Assembly: GCA_013152695.1 (NCBI GenBank)
Contig: JAADFV010000021.1
Span: 1 to 10,203 of the forward strand
Direction of reading: 5' to 3'
DNA from: Chloroflexota bacterium
GTDB lineage: Bacteria; Chloroflexota; Anaerolineae; J102
DNA: 10,203 nt
The notes below the pieces were generated by a model. That model did not search any database and was not told the DNA's origin. It was given only the letters and a program-made list of their open reading frames with translations. Below, piece after piece: positions 1 to 7,293 of this stretch. The position numbers and the translations under genes were made by a program. How positions within the stretch are numbered: the stretch's first letter is position 1; each line of letters opens with the position of its first letter.

Positions 1-358
1 CCCACTGTCGACTCAATAGATAGGTTAAGGCTGCGACCACCGCCAGAACGATAAACAGCGCCGTTCGATAATCGAGAGACGTATATCTTAATAACAGGAA
101 ATACATGAATTCATTGAGGAGGAAACTTGAACAGGAAACGATCGCAAAACGCGGCAATGTTTGAGAGTGGCACAATGTTCGAGCATTGAAAGTCCAACGC
201 CGATGCCCCCAGTAGCTGACCTGAAAGGCGGTTAAGAACCCAACGATGTTAGCCAGCAGTGGAACTATGCCCAGGGGCACCAGCAGGGCGACGACCAGCC
301 AGTGGACCAGCAGGGCGGCAATCCCGATCAGTCCGAAGTGAAACAACTGCTGAATCAT
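1..358 (-). CDS. GtrA-like small membrane protein, 3' end beyond window
   Basis: The frame is open from an ATG at 358 to the window edge (119 codons). GtrA-family proteins are usually about 120-150 residues, so only the last few residues should be missing. Four hydrophobic segments are visible, at about residues 8-27, 33-53, 69-90 and 99-116. The family-like pattern of Asn-Ile-Val-Gly-Phe followed by an aromatic/basic turn ending RRWTF lies at about 37-58. GtrA proteins are thought to help move or present polyprenyl-phosphate sugars across the inner membrane, and they sit beside GtrB-type transferases, as here. The start has a good ribosome binding site (GGGAGGAG about 9 bases upstream). The gene overlaps the 3' part of the upstream glycosyltransferase frame by 110 bases, which is unusually long. 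The family call is from the hydropathy pattern and neighbours; the substrate sugar is unknown. Confidence 0.8.
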   Translation of the reverse strand, partial: MIQQLFHFGLIGIAALLVHWLVVALLVPLGIVPLLANIVGFLTAFQVSYWGHRRWTFNARTLCHSQTLPRFAIVSCSSFLLNEFMYFLLLRYTSLDYRTALFIVLAVVAALTYLLSRQW

Positions 359-1364
359 TCTCCTGCGCTCCTCCCGTCTGTTTTGCCGGTTCATGGTAAC
401 GACCGATAACATAGGTCGGGCGCTGTTTGACTTCAACAAAAACCCGTGCGATGTACTCGCCGAGGATGCCGATTGACAATAATTGGATGCCGCTGAGAAA
501 ACAGACTCCGGCGACCAGCGTTGCCCAACCCGGCAAATCGACACCGAGAACCAGGGTTCTCAGGACAATGTATGTCCCATAAAAAATCGACAGCAGTGAA
601 ACCAGTGCACCGAAACCCGAGCACAAACGTAGCGGCAGACTGGTAAAAGAGGTAATGCCGGTAATTGCCAGTTCTGCCAATCTCCAGAAATTGAAGCCTG
701 ATTGCCCCGCTCGGCGACTTTCCACGTGATAAGAAAGTCCGATGGTTTTGAAACCGACCCAACTGTAGAGCCCCTTCATAAAACGGCTCCGCTCCGGCAG
801 GCTCCGTAACGCGTTGGCCACCCTGCGATCCATCAGGCGAAAATCCCCGGCATCCGGTTCTATCTTTACGGCCGACGTTCCCCGGGCCATAAAAGCATAA
901 AACCAACGGCTGAAACGTCTTTTCCAGGCGCTTTCGTCATGACGGTCGGCACGAATGCCATACACCATGTCGAATCCCTGCTGCCAATAACTGAAAAATT
1001 GGGCTAATAGTTCGATCGGATGTTGAAAATCCGCATCCATCAGGATAATCAGATCTCCTCCGGCATGATCGATTCCGGCAGTCAAGGCGTTTTCCTTGCC
1101 GAAATTTCTGGCCAGTTGCAGCAGGCGAACGGAACAGGTTGCAGAGAGAGCGACCGCGACTTCGGCCGTTTTGTCCTGACTTCCGTCATCGACAACCAGA
1201 ATTTCATAGCGCGGTGAGAGCTGCGCCAGTTGCTCGCTTAACAGCGGCAGCAAAGCCGCGAGATTCTCTTCCTCGTTGAACGCCGGCAGAACACAACTGA
1301 TAAATGGCTCCGGCGGGCGTTGCACCGGAAGCAGCCCGTCGCCGGTGATTCGGTCCTTTGTCAT
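249..1364 (-). CDS. GtrB/DPM1-like polyprenyl-phosphate glycosyltransferase (GT2)
   Basis: This 371-residue protein has a GT-A domain at about 21-235 and two membrane segments at about 245-270 and 283-305, the layout of GtrB, ArnC and YfdH. Visible motifs are VLPAFNEEENL (25-35), the nucleotide-binding VVDDGS (57-62), the metal-binding DAD (110-112) with QHP just after, and ERSRFMKGLY (191-200). The family transfers a sugar from a nucleotide donor to undecaprenyl phosphate on the cytoplasmic face, for use by a GT-C enzyme. I chose the ATG at 1364 because GGAAGGAG lies 6 bases upstream and the GT2 fold begins about 20 residues later. An in-frame ATG at 1442 overlaps the preceding stop as ATGA but has a weaker binding site; it would add 26 low-complexity residues. 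The last ~35 residues, rich in Arg, Gly, Ala and Pro, are read out of frame over gtrA, so a natural long overlap or a late frameshift is possible. Donor sugar unknown. Confidence 0.92.
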   Translation of the reverse strand: MTKDRITGDGLLPVQRPPEPFISCVLPAFNEEENLAALLPLLSEQLAQLSPRYEILVVDDGSQDKTAEVAVALSATCSVRLLQLARNFGKENALTAGIDHAGGDLIILMDADFQHPIELLAQFFSYWQQGFDMVYGIRADRHDESAWKRRFSRWFYAFMARGTSAVKIEPDAGDFRLMDRRVANALRSLPERSRFMKGLYSWVGFKTIGLSYHVESRRAGQSGFNFWRLAELAITGITSFTSLPLRLCSGFGALVSLLSIFYGTYIVLRTLVLGVDLPGWATLVAGVCFLSGIQLLSIGILGEYIARVFVEVKQRPTYVIGRYHEPAKQTGGAQENDSAVVSLRTDRDCRPAGPLAGRRPAGAPGHSSTAG

Positions 1365-1438
1365 GGGACACTCCTTCCGCTGCTGTTCCGCCGGCCCGGT
1401 TCCCGAAAGGGGGTCGGTTGAAGACGCAGGTTTCAGCA

Positions 1439-2959
1439 TCATTCGCCCAACTTGCCCTGCGGGGCGTGGGAACCATTTTCTTCCAATAAAAGAACACCGC
1501 CGATGGTTTCAACTTTTCTGAAATTCTGGAGAAGCTGTTGAGGAACCCGCCCGACGGCCCCCTCTTTGACGGCAAGAAAATCGCGGGAGTTATTGGTCAG
1601 CAGTTGATCGACTTCGTTCAGGTCCGCGGCATAATGGGCTCGCCCCCCGGTATAGAATTCGGCAGAATAAAAACGGGTAAAAAGGTAATACAGCTGACTA
1701 TTGGCAGACGGCCTCAGCTCTAGATATCTTTGCGCCACGGATTTCTGGGTGGCTTTTTGCAGGCTGGCGGGTGGAGCAATCATCAACAAAGAAGCAATGA
1801 TTGCTGTCAGGGCAGGTAGACAGAAAAGCATCCATGCCCAGGGACGATGGGCCAGCCCGGTCTCCGCCGGTGCCTGTTGACTCCCCCGGTGCCACAGTTC
1901 TGCCACCAGCAGAGCAAAAGCCGGCAGTCCGGTCAGGGTGTAAGTCCAGAGGACATTGTGGGACAGGGTAAAAAACAGCATCGGCCAGAGCGCCCAGCAG
2001 AGCAGGTACAAAGTCCAGCCGTCCCGGTCGTGAAACAATCTCCTCAATCCCCTGAAGTGCCGCACCAGCCAACCGACCGCGATCAATGACCAGGGGAAAG
2101 CACCGGCGAGCCAGTAGAGCCAGATCGTGCCGGTTTTCACCTTATGGGGATGGCCGTATTTATCCCCTTGCCAACCGGTCTCGGTGAAACGTTTGAAATG
2201 TTCGCCGACGATAAAGTAGTTGAGAAATCCGGGCGTCCGGGTTTCGGCCAGATAATACCAGGGGGCAGCAATGGCGAGCATCAGCAGAGACCCCGAAATC
2301 CAGGGCAATCGCTGCCAGACCAGTTGCCACTGCCGGCGTCCACGGGGCAGCATCCAGAAAAAAATCGGGAACAGGGTCAGAACCCCGCAGATCGGTCCCT
2401 TCGCCAGCAGCCCCAGCCCCTGACCGACAAAGAAGAGGTAGCCCCAGAGGATCTGTTTAGGTTTGTCTGTAGCGGTCATCGCCAACCAGAATGCCGCAAA
2501 TGAGAGGCCGGTCGAAAATGCCAGGCTGGCGTCGGTCATCACGGCCCCACCGGCGACGAAGAAAAGTGGCAGAGAGGCCAACAGAGCGACACTGAGCAGA
2601 CTGAACTCCCGGTTATGGCGTTCCTTCGCCAACAACCAGACAAACCACAAAACGCCCAAACTCAGGAGCACTTCAGGCAGTCGAGCGGCAAATTCATTGA
2701 CCCCCAACAGCTTCATGCTGATCGCCGACAGCCAGGTGGACAAAGGAGGCTTGCCCCAGAACGGAACACCGTAATCGTACTGAGGAGTAATCCAGTTGGC
2801 GGTCTCCAGCATCTTGCGGGCGATTTCGCCGTAGCGCGATTCAGTGGTGTCGGTCAGAGGTATTACTGCAATAGATACCAGTCGGGAGGACAACAGCAGC
2901 GCGAGAATAACCCAGAGGACTCTGCGAAATTTTGTACCGAGGGAAAAAGATGACTTCAT
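1439..2959 (-). CDS. ArnT/PMT-like GT-C glycosyltransferase (GT39/GT83 type)
   Basis: This 506-residue polytopic protein resembles ArnT and bacterial PMT-family enzymes, which transfer a sugar from a polyprenyl-phosphate carrier to a periplasmic acceptor such as lipid A. After the first membrane segment (about 14-34) comes the acidic signature DTTESRYGEIA (37-47), which carries the likely catalytic or metal-binding acidic residues. It is followed by FWGKPPLSTW (67-76), the ArnT-like Lys-Pro loop, and then about ten more hydrophobic segments and a soluble C-terminal tail from about residue 410. The ATG at 2959 is preferred, with GGGGG 6 bases upstream; a TTG at 2986 could add nine residues. 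The stop overlaps a possible ATG of the next gene, so this is the first gene of a three-gene operon with gtrB-like and gtrA-like genes. A PmrA-type box lies about 93 bases upstream. No other aminoarabinose genes are in the window, so 4-amino-arabinose as donor is not established. Confidence 0.88.
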   Translation of the reverse strand: MKSSFSLGTKFRRVLWVILALLLSSRLVSIAVIPLTDTTESRYGEIARKMLETANWITPQYDYGVPFWGKPPLSTWLSAISMKLLGVNEFAARLPEVLLSLGVLWFVWLLAKERHNREFSLLSVALLASLPLFFVAGGAVMTDASLAFSTGLSFAAFWLAMTATDKPKQILWGYLFFVGQGLGLLAKGPICGVLTLFPIFFWMLPRGRRQWQLVWQRLPWISGSLLMLAIAAPWYYLAETRTPGFLNYFIVGEHFKRFTETGWQGDKYGHPHKVKTGTIWLYWLAGAFPWSLIAVGWLVRHFRGLRRLFHDRDGWTLYLLCWALWPMLFFTLSHNVLWTYTLTGLPAFALLVAELWHRGSQQAPAETGLAHRPWAWMLFCLPALTAIIASLLMIAPPASLQKATQKSVAQRYLELRPSANSQLYYLFTRFYSAEFYTGGRAHYAADLNEVDQLLTNNSRDFLAVKEGAVGRVPQQLLQNFRKVETIGGVLLLEENGSHAPQGKLGE

Positions 2960-3004
2960 GCAAAGCCCCCAAATCAAGAAGTGCAAAACCTAGCAAGATG
3001 GTTT

Positions 3005-3087
3005 CAATGCTATCCGGTTGACAGATTATTTCAGCAATAGAACATCCGAGCCTTAAGCCAACCTTAAGTCAGCCGGTTTGCCAGATC
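3005..3087. repeat. Duplicated upstream module, copy 1 (paired with 9070-9157)
   Basis: This 83-base segment matches 9070-9157 in the same orientation. The two copies differ by five substitutions, a 1-base indel and a 4-base TTTG insertion. A run of 45 bases (3036-3080 against 9102-9146), covering the CTTAAG operator, is identical. The homology continues into the left arms of hairpin elements e1 and e3. The substitutions are confined to about 3023-3035, outside the operator. Confidence 0.9.
3052..3068 (-). promoter_or_regulatory. PmrA-type box, copy 1, upstream of the ArnT-like gene
   Basis: The sequence CTTAAG-N5-CTTAAG is a direct repeat with an 11-bp period, the arrangement bound by OmpR-family dimers. 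Read on the minus strand it is CTTAAGGTTGGCTTAAG, close to the known PmrA/BasR pattern (CTTAAK-GTTnn-CTTAAT). It lies 93 bases upstream of the ArnT-like start codon. A PmrA/QseB-like regulator is encoded at 9397, so I infer it as the binding protein; no binding is shown by the sequence itself. Confidence 0.6.
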
Positions 3088-3136
3088 GTAACTATTCAGC
3101 GGCGCGAGGGATGCCCTCGCGCCGCTGAATAGTTAC
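3088..3136. repeat. Palindromic mini-element e1 (GTAACTATTCAGC ends)
   Basis: This 49-bp element starts GTAACTATTCAGC and ends with its reverse complement. With the flanking GATC on both sides it forms a perfect 27-bp inverted repeat (3084-3110 and 3114-3140) around a 3-base loop. It begins six bases past the stop codon of the RND gene. The right half closely matches the reverse complement of e2 (two differences in 28). Its left flank is GCCAGATC, but its right flank is GATCCGTT, so it has no 8-bp target duplication of its own. There is no T-run after the stem, so it is not a typical intrinsic terminator, though it could stabilise the pump mRNA or reduce read-through. Confidence 0.88.
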
Positions 3137-3142
3137 GATCCG

Positions 3143-6100
3143 TTATGCATTCTTTTTATCACCTAAGGTTGAAACATTCCGTACCATTATTGTTGGTATT
3201 ACAATCAATGTCGCCATTATCCCTCCCACTAATCCGCTGATTACAGTGACCGCGAAAGGTTGAAAAATCCTTGATCCGACGGTTGTTCCTATCGCGGTCG
3301 GTAGTAACGCAGCAATGGTGGTGAGTGTTGTGAGCAGTATGGGACGCAGGCGGACGGAGGCGGCGGAAAGCAAAGCATCGATAATATCCTTGCCGGAAGC
3401 ACATTCCTTGTTGGCGAAATCGATAAGGACGATAGCGTTGTTGACGGCGATGCCCACCAAGGTAATCGCACCCATGCCTACAGATATGTCGATGCCCTGC
3501 CGCGTCAAAAATAAACCAACCAAGGCACCGACAAGCGAGAGAGGAACAGTCACCAGAATAATAACAGGTTGGAGCCAGGAGCCGAACTGCATCGCCATGA
3601 TCAAATAGATCAGCACCATGGCAGCCAGAACGGCAAGAGCCAGTTCAACTGCGGTTTCGATAAGCACATGATATTGGCCGGTAAAATCGATGCTATACCC
3701 TTCTGGAAGATCAATGGAATGAAATTGTTGCCGCAAATTTTTGACCACGGATGGGATGTTACCTTCCACTTCAGCCAGAAGTGTGATCTGCCGCTGACCA
3801 TTCAACCGGGTAATGGCTGAAGGTGCATGACTGACTCTTACTTCGGCAACACGTTCCAGCGGCAGCCAGTCCCCACGGGCGGTTCTAATCGGCAGCTGCC
3901 TGACGCGCGCAATGTCGAAGGGCGCAGGGACCTCCATCCTTACCAACACGGCGACATCCTCTTTTTGCCGGATAATCCGGGTTGCTTCGAGTCCAGAACG
4001 CACTGATTCAAGTGTGCTCAAGACGGTTGTGACATCCACTCCATATTGTGCCAGGGATGGGTAGTTTATTCGCACGTCTATCTGCGGGACCTTTACCTTG
4101 GTATTATTCACCACGTTGGAAACGCCGGGTTCTTTAGAAAGTACGGTTTCCACCCTGCCGGCAAGTGCAATGAGCGTGTTCATGTCGGTGCCGTATATGG
4201 TGACTCCGAAAAGAGCAGGTAGCCCGGAGAAGCTCTCGTCGATTTTTTCCTGCGTCGGTTGATGGTAAAGGAAAACCACGCCACTTAATTTTGAATAGGG
4301 TTCTTTCAGGGCTTGAATGATTTCCTCGACAGGCCTGTTCCGCTCTCCCTTGGGTTTTAACTTAATAAGTAGCTCCCCCTTGTTGACTCCCTCAATCTGA
4401 TACCCACTTCCCGGAGAACCTGTCCGCCGGTAAACACATGAGACATCTTTGTCGGCCAAGGCGATCCGGTCGAGCTTATCTCCTATCCGATTGCTTTCTT
4501 TGAGGGATGTACCGGGTGGCATGACGTACTCGATAAGGATGGCCCCTTCATCGATAGGCGGGAGGACGGAAGCCTTGCCCAAGAACGCAGTCAGTCCTGC
4601 CATTCCCAGGGAGAGGAAGACCACGGTTAAGACAAGCCTCTTGCGCCGAAAAGAGAACCGCAAAACTATCTGAAGCGCCGCATCCAATCGTGCGAGCAGC
4701 CGCGCGCCAAGGAAATCATTCTTGATGAAAGAGATGCCCTTCATCCGACTGAAAAGTGTCGGCACCAACGTCAGGGACAGGAGCAAAGAAACAAGGAGCG
4801 CTGCACTGATAGTCAGGCCGAAGGGACGCATGAAAAGCGCGGCAAGTCCCGTCATCAGGACAAGTGGAAAAAACGCGGCCACAGTTGTAAAGGTCCCTGA
4901 TGCATCGGGGCCAGCAATTTCCAGAGCCCCTTCAATACTTGCCTCGTCTGCTCTTGTGGTTGACTGGGCGTGTCGAAAAATATTTTCAGCCACGACGATG
5001 GCGTCATCCACAATCATACCGATGGCCAACGTCAAGGCCGTCATGGTAATCATGTTCAGGGTCATCCCCAACCATTTCATGATGGCGATCGTGGTAAGAA
5101 AGGTGACGGGGATGGTGAGAGCTACGATTAGGGTCGGCCGGATCGAGCCAAGAAAGAAATAGAGGACCAGGACGACCAGCAGGGCACCGATGGCAAGGTC
5201 GTTCACAATCTCGTTTTGCGATTCCTTGATAATTTCTGATTGATCGTAGAATTTCTTGACATGTGCTCCTGCGGGAAGAAGACTTTTGAGACGGGTAAGT
5301 GCGTCATCAACTCCGCTCACCACGCGAATCGTGCTTACCCCGGGCTGTTTCCTGACAATTATCGCTACTGCTGGAACCGCGTCTCCATGAACCGTGTAAT
5401 GCTTGGGGGCACGTCCTTCGAAGACCTTGGCCACATCCCCAAGAAGAACCGGTCTTGTCCCATCGTTTCGGACTGGAAGAGCCCGGATATCCTCGATAGT
5501 TTTGAGACGAGCATCGCCGCGGATCAGGTATTCCCGCCCTGACTGGTCAAGGTATCCGGTTACCGCTGATATGTTGTGATGTTTCAATATTGACACGATA
5601 TCATCCACGGTAAGGTGGAGGCGGATCAACACTTCGGGTTTTATTTCCACGTAAAAAGCCCGCTGATCGCCGCCGAGTACTTCCACTGATGAAACACCAT
5701 CAATACCCATAAGGCGGCTAGCCAGGTCATGGCGGGCGATGTTCCGCAGGGTCACCATGTCCCCGCCGCCGTATATCACGTAGCCACAAACCTCCTGGAG
5801 GGTGGTGCCGATATTCTCGAGCCGCGGGGTCAGGCTGGCGGGCAGGCGGCCTCCAAGCCGCGCCAGTCTCGCTTGAACGAGCTGCCGTGCATCGCGGATA
5901 GTCGTCCCCCAATTGAATTCCGCGGTTACCTGCGAGATGCCTTGGACCGATGTCGAGGCAACCCGCTTGACGCCGGGAATGCTTCGTATCTCGTTCTCTA
6001 TTGGCCGGGAGACAAGCCGTTCCATGTCTTCCGGCGAGGCTCCGGCGTAATGGGTAATGATGTTAACGACGGGAATATCGAGATTCGGGAAGAGGTCGAC

Positions 6101-6202
6101 CGACATATGCCTGACAGAATAAATGCCGGCAAGGGCCATGAATATGACCATAAGCACTGTTGCTATGGGATTATTTACAGCCAGACGAAGCACGGATCGC
6201 AT
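3143..6202 (-). CDS. RND family efflux pump, inner-membrane component
   Basis: This 1019-residue protein has full RND length. A first membrane helix (about 11-30) leads to a large periplasmic loop (about 31-335), helices 2-6, a second loop (about 550-850) and a final helix cluster. TM4 carries AIGMIVDDAIVVAEN, with the adjacent aspartates 399 and 400 that serve proton relay in AcrB-type pumps. TM10 has GIAVNNAIVLIDFAN. RND pumps export drugs, detergents or metals with proton-motive force. The N-terminal loop (for example GIDGVSSVEVLGG, 166-178) reads rather like metal-type CusA/CzcA pumps, whereas the Asp-Asp pair is typical of hydrophobe/drug (HAE) pumps, so the substrate stays open. The ATG shares one base with the stop of the membrane-fusion gene (TGATG), which indicates translational coupling. 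It is the last gene of the efflux operon. Confidence 0.95.
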   Translation of the reverse strand: MRSVLRLAVNNPIATVLMVIFMALAGIYSVRHMSVDLFPNLDIPVVNIITHYAGASPEDMERLVSRPIENEIRSIPGVKRVASTSVQGISQVTAEFNWGTTIRDARQLVQARLARLGGRLPASLTPRLENIGTTLQEVCGYVIYGGGDMVTLRNIARHDLASRLMGIDGVSSVEVLGGDQRAFYVEIKPEVLIRLHLTVDDIVSILKHHNISAVTGYLDQSGREYLIRGDARLKTIEDIRALPVRNDGTRPVLLGDVAKVFEGRAPKHYTVHGDAVPAVAIIVRKQPGVSTIRVVSGVDDALTRLKSLLPAGAHVKKFYDQSEIIKESQNEIVNDLAIGALLVVLVLYFFLGSIRPTLIVALTIPVTFLTTIAIMKWLGMTLNMITMTALTLAIGMIVDDAIVVAENIFRHAQSTTRADEASIEGALEIAGPDASGTFTTVAAFFPLVLMTGLAALFMRPFGLTISAALLVSLLLSLTLVPTLFSRMKGISFIKNDFLGARLLARLDAALQIVLRFSFRRKRLVLTVVFLSLGMAGLTAFLGKASVLPPIDEGAILIEYVMPPGTSLKESNRIGDKLDRIALADKDVSCVYRRTGSPGSGYQIEGVNKGELLIKLKPKGERNRPVEEIIQALKEPYSKLSGVVFLYHQPTQEKIDESFSGLPALFGVTIYGTDMNTLIALAGRVETVLSKEPGVSNVVNNTKVKVPQIDVRINYPSLAQYGVDVTTVLSTLESVRSGLEATRIIRQKEDVAVLVRMEVPAPFDIARVRQLPIRTARGDWLPLERVAEVRVSHAPSAITRLNGQRQITLLAEVEGNIPSVVKNLRQQFHSIDLPEGYSIDFTGQYHVLIETAVELALAVLAAMVLIYLIMAMQFGSWLQPVIILVTVPLSLVGALVGLFLTRQGIDISVGMGAITLVGIAVNNAIVLIDFANKECASGKDIIDALLSAASVRLRPILLTTLTTIAALLPTAIGTTVGSRIFQPFAVTVISGLVGGIMATLIVIPTIMVRNVSTLGDKKNA

Positions 6203-7293
6203 CAGTCTGTTACCTTATATATCTTGTTGAAATCCTGGTAGAAGAGTTCATATGCCCCCTGTACGACGACCTCGTCTCCTGCCTTCAGTCCGGACATAAT
6301 CTCAACCCAGCGGCCTGCGTCGATGCCGGTCGTGACAGGCTGCCTGCGATAGCCGGAGGAATTCTTCAGAAATATATAGGCCCGCTCTTCCTCGTCCCGT
6401 ACTACGGCGTCTTGGGGAACGGCGAGCGCTTTTTTATGCTCTGAAAGGATAATCGTTCCGGCCACTGTCTGGCCGGGGCGGAGTGCTGAAGCCAAATCAG
6501 GACCTTCAATCCAGACAATGCTCGCTCCTTCAGCTGTTCTCTGTGGCAGAACTGTGGTTATGGTACCCTGAATCGAGTTTCCTTCGGGAAGATTGATAAC
6601 CGCCCGCTTTTTTTCGAGTTCGGCGTCTCCACCTTTTGGAAAAAGCGTGGCTGCGATGTAGATATGGTCTTGTGAAATGATTTCGGCCAAATCATCGCCT
6701 TTTTGGACTTCCTGGCCGATAGAGACCTTTCGGTGGGTAAACATACCACCGACCGTTGCACGAAGATGAGTGGCTTCCCGAAACCGTTGTATCGCCTGCC
6801 TGACGGATTCCATCTCAGTTTTGAGACGTGCCAAGGCGTCTTCGGCAGACGTGAGTTCCTCATGTTTCGCGAATTGTTGAGCGACGGCCTCGCGCTTGAC
6901 CCTCACCATTTGCTCGGCAAGTTTAATGCGCTCTTGTAACGTGGCTGATTGGTTCTGGAGAGTCACCAGTCGGCTATCGACCAACGGTCCCCCAATCGTA
7001 AACAGGACGTCGCCTTTTACCACGGGGCTCCCATCCCTGGCGGCTATAGAAACGATCCTCCCTGTCTCCAAGGCAATGATTCTCACTTTATTCCTGCTGT
7101 CCACCTTTCCAAACCAACGGCAGGTTGCAGCAAATGTTCTTCGTTGCGGCGTGGCAATTCTAATGATGTCTTGGCGCGGAAGAGTGCCCGTGGCAGGAGC
7201 TTTTGCATTGATCAACTCTTTATGCAACATAGACAGAGTGATGACCACAAGAGCAGCAACAGCAAGAAACACAACGGTTATTTTTCGCTTCAT
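6202..7293 (-). CDS. Membrane-fusion (periplasmic adaptor) protein of the RND system
   Basis: This 363-residue protein has an N-terminal hydrophobic anchor or signal (about 4-22) without a lipobox. Next comes a first barrel/lipoyl half (about 66-105; SRNKVRIIALETGRI, then GSPVVKGDVLFTI) and an alpha-helical hairpin of about 105-175 with coiled-coil heptads. The second lipoyl half is at 176-207 (GQEVQKGDDLAEI), followed by a beta-barrel and a membrane-proximal domain ending FNKIYKVTD. Adaptors of the HlyD/CusB/AcrA class join the pump to the outer-membrane channel. The start has GGAGATG about 6 bases upstream and overlaps the stop of the preceding gene as ATGA; its own stop overlaps the pump start. 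I see no Met/His-rich N-terminal metal-binding motif like that of CusB, which weakens a copper/silver assignment. Confidence 0.92.
   Translation of the reverse strand: MKRKITVVFLAVAALVVITLSMLHKELINAKAPATGTLPRQDIIRIATPQRRTFAATCRWFGKVDSRNKVRIIALETGRIVSIAARDGSPVVKGDVLFTIGGPLVDSRLVTLQNQSATLQERIKLAEQMVRVKREAVAQQFAKHEELTSAEDALARLKTEMESVRQAIQRFREATHLRATVGGMFTHRKVSIGQEVQKGDDLAEIISQDHIYIAATLFPKGGDAELEKKRAVINLPEGNSIQGTITTVLPQRTAEGASIVWIEGPDLASALRPGQTVAGTIILSEHKKALAVPQDAVVRDEEERAYIFLKNSSGYRRQPVTTGIDAGRWVEIMSGLKAGDEVVVQGAYELFYQDFNKIYKVTD

Larger units (their letters stand above)
2960..3142. other. Intergenic region upstream of the glycosyltransferase operon
   Basis: This 183-base gap holds the presumed promoter of the minus-strand glycosyltransferase operon, the operator at 3052-3068 and hairpin element e1 at 3088-3136. 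The bases at 3005-3087 recur in diverged form at 9070-9157. I could not place a convincing -35/-10 pair. In OmpR-family activated promoters the second half-site often takes the place of the -35 box, which is compatible with the layout here. Confidence 0.7.

Noticed and set aside
1365..1442. Upstream ATG start for the GtrB-like gene
   Set aside because: The ATGA overlap is attractive, but the binding site at 1364 is much stronger and the added residues are low-complexity. It is kept only as an alternative.
3088..3136. Classic rho-independent terminator
   Set aside because: The hairpin is strong but no T-run follows the stem on either strand.
5729..6241. 170-codon open frame antisense to the RND pump gene
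   Set aside because: It lies opposite well-supported pump sequence. Its composition looks like a shadow of the codon pattern of the real gene.
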